Assembly: GCF_035917275.1 (NCBI RefSeq)
Contig: NZ_CP108508.1
Location: forward strand, 1,984,001 to 2,048,000
Origin: Streptomyces sp. NBC_01237
GTDB lineage: Bacteria; Actinomycetota; Actinomycetes; Streptomycetales; Streptomycetaceae
DNA length: 64,000 bases
Reading direction: 5' to 3'
Shown here: piece by piece, positions 59,876-64,000 of the stretch
Layout of the letters: each line of letters starts with the position of its first letter
Position numbering within the stretch: the stretch's first letter is position 1
Translations under genes and position numbers: made by a program
The notes under the pieces: generated by a model
What the model was told of the DNA's origin: nothing
What the model saw: the letters and a program-made list of their open reading frames with translations, nothing else
Database searches by the model: none

Positions 59876-60615
59876 GCGGGGTTCCTCCCGGCCGTACTTG
59901 CGGATGCTGATGGGGTGGTCTGTGGTGGTGGTGCGTGACCGCTGCGCGGCACGAACGTCGTACACACTCCGTCGCCGTGGGCGAGGGTGGCCAGACGCTG
60001 CACGTGGGTTCCCAGGAGGCTGGAGAAGAATTCCGTCTCCGCCTCGCACAGCTGCGGGAACTGTTCGGCGACATGCGCGACCGGGCAGTGGTGCTGGCAC
60101 AGCTGCTCGCCCTGCTGGGGGCCCGGCGCGCTTCGCGCCATAGCAGCGTACCCGTCGGCCGACAAGGCCTTGGCCAACGCCTCGGCGCGGTCCTCGGGGG
60201 CCGCGGCCTCGACCGCCGCACGGTACCCCTCGGCCTGGACGGCCATCCGGGCACGGGCGAAAGCCAGCACCGCGTCGTCGCCCGAGGTCTCGGCGATCCA
60301 GCGCAGCGCGTCCGCGGCGAGCTTGTCGTAGGACTGGTCGAAAGCGTCCCGGCCGCAGTCCGTCAGGGCGAACACCTTGGCGGGACGGCCGCGGGTCCGT
60401 GCCCCGTACACCCGCTGTTCGCGGGCTTCGACGACATCGTCGGAGACGAGGGCGTCGAGGTGGCGGCGGACGGCGGCCTGGGTGAGGCCGACGCGCTTGG
60501 CCAGATCGGCGGCGGTGGACGGGCCGTGGTCCAGGATGGAGCGCGCGACCCGGTTGCGCGTCGAGCGCTCACCGGTCGCGAGTTCCTCCTGCGGAGCCTC
60601 GCCAACGTATTTCAC
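59872..60615 (-). CDS. sufR: Iron-sulfur regulator SufR
   Basis: A 247-residue repressor. The winged helix covers about residues 15-80 ([40 protein letters not shown]). The cluster-binding cysteines are in [20 protein letters not shown] near residue 190. SufR with a [4Fe-4S] cluster represses its own suf operon, as shown in S. avermitilis. GTG 60615 is the start, because the N-terminus [11 protein letters not shown] is conserved. A CAAC-N6-GTTG operator overlaps the start, so the mRNA is probably leaderless or nearly so. Confidence 0.94.
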   Translation of the reverse strand: MKYVGEAPQEELATGERSTRNRVARSILDHGPSTAADLAKRVGLTQAAVRRHLDALVSDDVVEAREQRVYGARTRGRPAKVFALTDCGRDAFDQSYDKLAADALRWIAETSGDDAVLAFARARMAVQAEGYRAAVEAAAPEDRAEALAKALSADGYAAMARSAPGPQQGEQLCQHHCPVAHVAEQFPQLCEAETEFFSSLLGTHVQRLATLAHGDGVCTTFVPRSGHAPPPQTTPSASASTAGRNPA

Positions 60616-60628
60616 AACGCCATTGTTG
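60615..60628. promoter_or_regulatory. SufR operator CAAC-N6-GTTG
   Basis: CAACGCCATTGTTG fits the 14-bp palindrome reported for SufR of Streptomyces avermitilis. It touches the first base of the sufR start codon, so binding would block transcription start directly. Confidence 0.82.
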
Positions 60629-60687
60629 CGTAATTCATCCGGCCCTGACAACCACGGTCCGGAATGATCAACGGTGCGATTCGTCAC

Positions 60688-60701
60688 TTAGGGTTACCTA
60701 A
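60688..60701. promoter_or_regulatory. Iron-box-like palindrome between sufR and the ABC exporter
   Basis: TTAGGGTTACCTAA is a 5-bp perfect inverted repeat (TTAGG/CCTAA) with a 4-nt centre. It resembles half of the DtxR/IdeR iron box (TTAGGTTAG...CTAACCTAA) but is shorter. It lies 73 nt upstream of sufR and 120 nt upstream of the divergent ABC gene. Confidence 0.5.
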
Positions 60702-60806
60702 TCTGGCCCCGCCGACGGGCCCGCGGGCCTCCCCGCACCGGTCCGCGGGCCTCCCCGCGGCGGGCCCACGCCCCTCCCCGGAGACCGCCCCGCTCCCGGC
60801 CCTGCC

Positions 60807-60812
60807 TAGACT
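60807..60812 (+). promoter_or_regulatory. -10 element for a leaderless ABC transporter mRNA
   Basis: TAGACT fits TANNNT, and its last base is 9 nt before the A of the ATG at 60821. Transcription start would fall on or next to the start codon, and no ribosome site precedes that ATG. Confidence 0.5.
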
Positions 60813-60820
60813 TACCCGCC

Positions 60821-61747
60821 ATGAAGAGCGAGCCTGTCGTACAGGTCAAGGGCCTGGTGAAGCGGTACGGCACCAAGACCGCACTCGACGGCCTCGACCT
60901 GGTTGTCCCGGCCGGCGCGGTGACCGCGGTCCTCGGACCGAACGGCGCCGGGAAGACCACCACGATCGAGACCTGCGAGGGCTACCGCCGCCCCGACGCG
61001 GGTTCCGTGCGGGTCCTCGGCCTCGACCCCGTCACCGAGGCGGAGAAGCTCCGCCCCCGGATCGGCGTCATGCTTCAGTCCGGAGGGGTCTATTCGGGTG
61101 CACGGGCCGAGGAAATGCTCCGGCACATGGCCCGACTGCACGCCCACCCCCTGGACGTCGACGCCCTGATCGAGCGCCTGGGCCTCGGCGGCTGCGGGCG
61201 GACCTCCTACCGCCGGCTCTCCGGCGGCCAGCAGCAGCGCCTCTCGCTCGCCATGGCGGTCGTCGGCCGCCCCGAGCTGCTGTTCCTGGACGAGCCGACC
61301 GCGGGCCTGGACCCACAGGCCCGCCGCTCCACCTGGGACCTCGTACGGGAGCTGCGCGCCGACGGCGTGTCGACCGTCCTGACCACCCACTTCATGGACG
61401 AGGCCGAGGCGCTGGCCGACGACGTCGCGATCGTCGACGCGGGCCGGGTGATCGCGACGGGCAGCCCCGAGCAGCTGTGCCGGGGCGGCGCCGAGAACAC
61501 CCTGCGCTTCACCGGCCGCCCGAACCTGGACCTCGGCTCGCTGCTCAAGGCGCTGCCGGACGGCAGCGGGGCGGCCGAGCCGGTCCCGGGGACGTACCGC
61601 ATCACCGGACGGATCGACCCGCAGCTGCTGGCCACCGTCACCTCCTGGTGCGCCCAGCACGGCGTCATGCCGGACGGCATCTCCCTGGAGCGGCACACCC
61701 TGGAGGACGTCTTCCTCGAACTGACCGGCAAGGAGCTGCGCGCATGA
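60821..61747 (+). CDS. ABC-2 type transporter ATP-binding protein
   Basis: A 308-residue ATPase. Walker A GPNGAGKTT, signature RLSGGQQQRLSLAM, Walker B LLFLDEPTAGLD and switch His in VLTTHFMDEAEA are complete. The C-terminal 80 residues form the usual extension of DrrA-like exporters. The stop overlaps the permease start (ATGA). Divergent from sufR. In many actinobacteria this pair lies between suf and ctaA. The substrate is unknown; lipid, drug or heme-related export are all open. Confidence 0.93.
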   Translation: MKSEPVVQVKGLVKRYGTKTALDGLDLVVPAGAVTAVLGPNGAGKTTTIETCEGYRRPDAGSVRVLGLDPVTEAEKLRPRIGVMLQSGGVYSGARAEEMLRHMARLHAHPLDVDALIERLGLGGCGRTSYRRLSGGQQQRLSLAMAVVGRPELLFLDEPTAGLDPQARRSTWDLVRELRADGVSTVLTTHFMDEAEALADDVAIVDAGRVIATGSPEQLCRGGAENTLRFTGRPNLDLGSLLKALPDGSGAAEPVPGTYRITGRIDPQLLATVTSWCAQHGVMPDGISLERHTLEDVFLELTGKELRA

Positions 61748-62511
61748 GCGCCGGTACGTACGCCCCCCGCCCGGGGGCCGCCCCGCTGTCCCGCATGATC
61801 GCCGCGCAGACAGCGCTGGAGACGCGGATGCTGCTGCGCAACGGCGAGCAGCTGCTGCTGACGGTGATCATCCCGGCGCTGCTGCTGGTGCTGTTCGGCG
61901 CGGTCGACATCGTGGACACCGGCTCGGGCGAGTCGGTCGACTTCCTGACGCCCGGCATCCTCGCGCTCGCGGTGATGTCGACGGCCTTCACCGGCCAGGC
62001 CATCGCCACCGGCTTCGAGCGGCGCTACGGGGTGCTCAAGCGGCTCGGCGCCTCTCCCCTGCCGCGCTGGGCCCTGATGACCGCGAAGACGCTGTCGGTA
62101 CTGGTCACCGAGGTGCTCCAGATCGTGCTGCTGACGGTGATCGCCTTCGCGCTCGGCTGGTCGCCGCACGGCAACCCCTTCGCCGTCCTGCTGCTCCTGG
62201 TGCTGGGCACCGCGGCCTTCTCCGGGCTCGGACTGCTGATGGCGGGGACGCTGAAGGCCGAGGCGACACTCGCGGCCGCCAACCTGGTCTTCCTGCTGCT
62301 GCTGGTCGGCGGCGGGGTGATCGTGCCGCTGGACAAGTTCCCGGACGCGGTGCGGTCCGTGCTGGACCTGCTGCCGATCTCGGCGCTCTCGGGCGGGCTG
62401 CGGGACGTGCTCCAGCACGGGGCGTCCATGCCCTGGGGCGATCTCGGGATCCTGGCGGTCTGGGCGGTACTGGGGCTGGGCGCGGCGGCGCGCTTCTTCC
62501 GCTGGGAGTGA
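61744..62511 (+). CDS. ABC-2 type transporter permease
   Basis: A 255-residue membrane protein with six transmembrane segments of the ABC-2 family (LLLTVIIPALLLVLFGAVDI; ILALAVMSTAFTGQAIATGF; LLLLVGGGVIVPLD; LGILAVWAVLGLGAAARFF). The conserved ERRYGVLKRLGASPLPRWAL loop couples to the ATPase. It partners the protein encoded directly upstream. It ends 85 nt before ctaA. Confidence 0.93.
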   Translation: MSAGTYAPRPGAAPLSRMIAAQTALETRMLLRNGEQLLLTVIIPALLLVLFGAVDIVDTGSGESVDFLTPGILALAVMSTAFTGQAIATGFERRYGVLKRLGASPLPRWALMTAKTLSVLVTEVLQIVLLTVIAFALGWSPHGNPFAVLLLLVLGTAAFSGLGLLMAGTLKAEATLAAANLVFLLLLVGGGVIVPLDKFPDAVRSVLDLLPISALSGGLRDVLQHGASMPWGDLGILAVWAVLGLGAAARFFRWE

Positions 62512-62596
62512 GCGGCCGCTGACATTCCGGTGATGTCCGGAGTCGTCCGGGAACGACCCCACCCCTCGTGAAAACATGCACAAGCCCCGGCCTACG

Positions 62597-63580
62597 ATGG
62601 TGCGCGTGGAAACCCCCCTCTCCTACATCGCCAAGCGCTGGACGCCGTCCACCAAGGTGGTACGGCGCGCCGCGCTCTCCGCGGTCGTGATGACCGTGTT
62701 CATCATCATCACGGGCGGTGCCGTCCGGCTCACCGGCTCCGGCCTGGGCTGCGACACCTGGCCCAAGTGCACCGACGACAGCCTCTTCGCCACGCCCGAG
62801 CAGGGTCTGCACGGCGCCATCGAATTCGGCAACCGGATGCTCACCTACGTCCTGTCGGCCGCGGTCGGCTGGGCGATCATCGCGGTGCGCTCCGTCAAGC
62901 CCCGCCGCCGCGGACTGTCGCGGCTCGCCTGGTCGCAGTTCTGGCTCGTGATGGGGAACGCCGTCATCGGCGGGATCACGGTCTGGGCCGGCCTCAACCC
63001 GTGGTCCGTGGCCGGGCACTTCCTGCTGGCCAACGGCCTGCTCACCGTCGCCGTCATCACCTGGGTGCGGGTCGGCGAGGGTGACGGCCCGGCCGTCCCG
63101 CGCGCCCCGCGCCCGGTACGCAACCTGTCCTGGGCCATCGTCGCCACCACGGTCCTCCTGATCGCCCTCGGCACGACGGTCACCGGTTCCGGCAAGCACG
63201 CCGGTGACAGCAGCGACGTCCCGCGCATGCCGTGGGACTGGAACGCGGCGGCGCATGTGCACGCCATCGGCGCCTGGGTGGTCTGCGCCCTGTCCATCGC
63301 CATGTGGCTGGCCCTGCGGATGGTGGACGCGCCCGCCGACACCCGGGCACGCTCCCGTGACCTGCTGATCGTGCTGGTGGCGCAGGGCGCGATCGGCTAC
63401 GTGCAGTACTTCAGCGATGTCCCCGAGGTCCTGGTCGGCATCCACATGTTCGGCTCGTCCCTGATGTGGATCGCCGTACTGCGGCTGGCGCTGAGCATGC
63501 GGGAGCGGGCTGCCGTGGCCGCCCCGGTGCCGGCCCCGTCCGCCGAACGGCCGGAGACCGCGCCCACGCCCACGAGCTGA
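62597..63580 (+). CDS. ctaA: Heme A synthase (COX15/CtaA)
   Basis: A roughly 327-residue membrane enzyme with eight transmembrane helices that oxidises heme O to heme A for cytochrome oxidase. Heme-ligand histidines are in LHGAIEFGNRMLTYVLSAAV, VAGHFLLANGLL, AAHVHAIGAWVV and VGIHMFGSSLMW. The first helix is followed by GGAVRLTGSGLGCDTWPKC with the conserved cysteine pair. The start is uncertain: ATG 62597 overlaps a -10-like TACGAT (62593-62598), which would instead favour a leaderless start at GTG 62606; ATG 62576 is another option. The C-terminal tail is Pro/Ala-rich. Confidence 0.92.
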   Translation: MVRVETPLSYIAKRWTPSTKVVRRAALSAVVMTVFIIITGGAVRLTGSGLGCDTWPKCTDDSLFATPEQGLHGAIEFGNRMLTYVLSAAVGWAIIAVRSVKPRRRGLSRLAWSQFWLVMGNAVIGGITVWAGLNPWSVAGHFLLANGLLTVAVITWVRVGEGDGPAVPRAPRPVRNLSWAIVATTVLLIALGTTVTGSGKHAGDSSDVPRMPWDWNAAAHVHAIGAWVVCALSIAMWLALRMVDAPADTRARSRDLLIVLVAQGAIGYVQYFSDVPEVLVGIHMFGSSLMWIAVLRLALSMRERAAVAAPVPAPSAERPETAPTPTS

Positions 63581-63623
63581 ACCCGGGGCGGCGGCCCGCG
63601 CCCGTCGCCCTCACCCCGGACAG

Positions 63624-63661
63624 CGAAACGCCGCCCCCGGTCTGCCGGAGGCGGCGTTTCG
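63624..63661 (+). terminator. Strong terminator after ctaA
   Basis: A 12-bp perfect outer stem (CGAAACGCCGCC/GGCGGCGTTTCG) with an inner CCGG/CCGG pair. It lies 44 nt after the ctaA stop and before the convergent gene ending at 63784, so it probably works in both directions. Confidence 0.88.
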
Positions 63662-63783
63662 GCGTCCCTGACCCACCCGGCGCACGGGTGCGTACGGCCC
63701 GACGGGTGAACTCCGGCTCCGGGTCCGGTCCGGGCCCGTGTGCTGCACGGGCCCGGGTGCCGTCCGCTGCCGGAGCGAGCGGA

Positions 63784-64000
63784 TCAGCGGTCGTTGGAGG
63801 GGCCGCCGACCTGGATGCCGGCCATCCTGGACCACTCGTACGGGCCGGTGCGGACCTTGGCCGCGAACTCGCCGTCGAAGGACTCGTGCATCGTGATCCC
63901 GGACTTCCGCGCGGCGTTCTCCGCGACGGCGTACGACGGTGCCACGAGGTCGCCCCAGCCGCCGTCCTCGCCGACGAGGACGATGCGGGTGCCGGTCTGC
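63784..64000 (-). CDS. 3' end of an unidentified gene (partial)
   Basis: The last 71 codons of a minus-strand gene that continues beyond the right edge. The visible C-terminus includes GTRIVLVGEDGGWGDLVAPS and YEWSRMAGIQVGGPSNDR. Codon bias and the convergent terminator support it as real. No family can be named from this piece. Confidence 0.7.
   Translation of the reverse strand, partial: QTGTRIVLVGEDGGWGDLVAPSYAVAENAARKSGITMHESFDGEFAAKVRTGPYEWSRMAGIQVGGPSNDR

Noticed and set aside
53637..64000. Possible horizontally acquired island to the right of the XRE module
   Set aside because: The suf operon, ABC pair and ctaA are conserved Streptomyces core genes in their usual order. Only the 49.9-53.6 kb block looks accessory.

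Overview
The window reads as chromosomal DNA from a Streptomyces species. G+C is very high, third codon positions are almost all G or C, GTG and TTG starts are frequent, many genes overlap through ATGA or GTGA, and the gene content matches the genus (actinobacterial suf operon, XRE/DUF397 genes, TerD, SigE-type sigma factor, Sec and Tat exoproteins). I see no tRNA, rRNA, CRISPR array, transposase or origin.

Positions 1-32 kb form a large pectin and uronic-acid locus. Secreted enzymes are a PL3 pectate lyase (9914), a PL1 pectate lyase (12300), a rhamnogalacturonan-acetylesterase-like SGNH hydrolase (13732) and a two-domain PL1 lyase plus CE8 pectin methylesterase (16032). A lipoprotein solute-binding protein (14617) and a five-gene operon (18293-23658: two ABC permeases, a Gfo/Idh oxidoreductase, a DUF6807 protein and a GH43 enzyme) supply uptake and trimming. 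No transporter ATPase is present, so a shared one such as MsiK probably serves it. Catabolism follows: uronate dehydrogenase (31120), 5-dehydro-4-deoxyglucarate dehydratase kdgD (29888) coupled to an unknown TIM-barrel-like gene, and an alpha-ketoglutarate semialdehyde dehydrogenase (932) divergent from an IclR regulator (2611). A GntR/FCD operon (23878-27193) adds an IlvD/Edd sugar-acid dehydratase and a DapA-family enzyme. Galactarate dehydratase and lactonase are not seen. Interspersed are a membrane protein/histidine kinase/response regulator operon, a class B penicillin-binding protein, an ECF sigma factor with a membrane-anchored partner, and an S37 tripeptidyl aminopeptidase.

Positions 32-49 kb are mixed core genes: a double-TerD protein, a Tat-exported PhoX-like phosphatase under a PHO box, a secreted EEP nuclease, an antibiotic-biosynthesis-monooxygenase-like protein with a textbook SoxR promoter, a metallophosphoesterase, convergent dapA/dapD, an MFS exporter divergent from an HxlR-peroxiredoxin fusion regulator, a TetR/SMR pair, a membrane protein and an aldo/keto reductase.

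Positions 49.9-53.6 kb hold the most unusual block. An XRE/DUF5753 regulator is followed by five tandem DUF397 genes at a strict 244-245 bp period, and diverges from four small uncharacterised genes. This looks like an amplified WhiJ-type two-gene module.

Positions 53.6-64 kb return to conserved chromosome: a VOC protein, the operon sufR-B-D-Rieske-C-S-U-sufT with a CAAC-N6-GTTG operator over the sufR start codon, a divergent two-gene ABC exporter, ctaA, and the 3' end of an unidentified gene.
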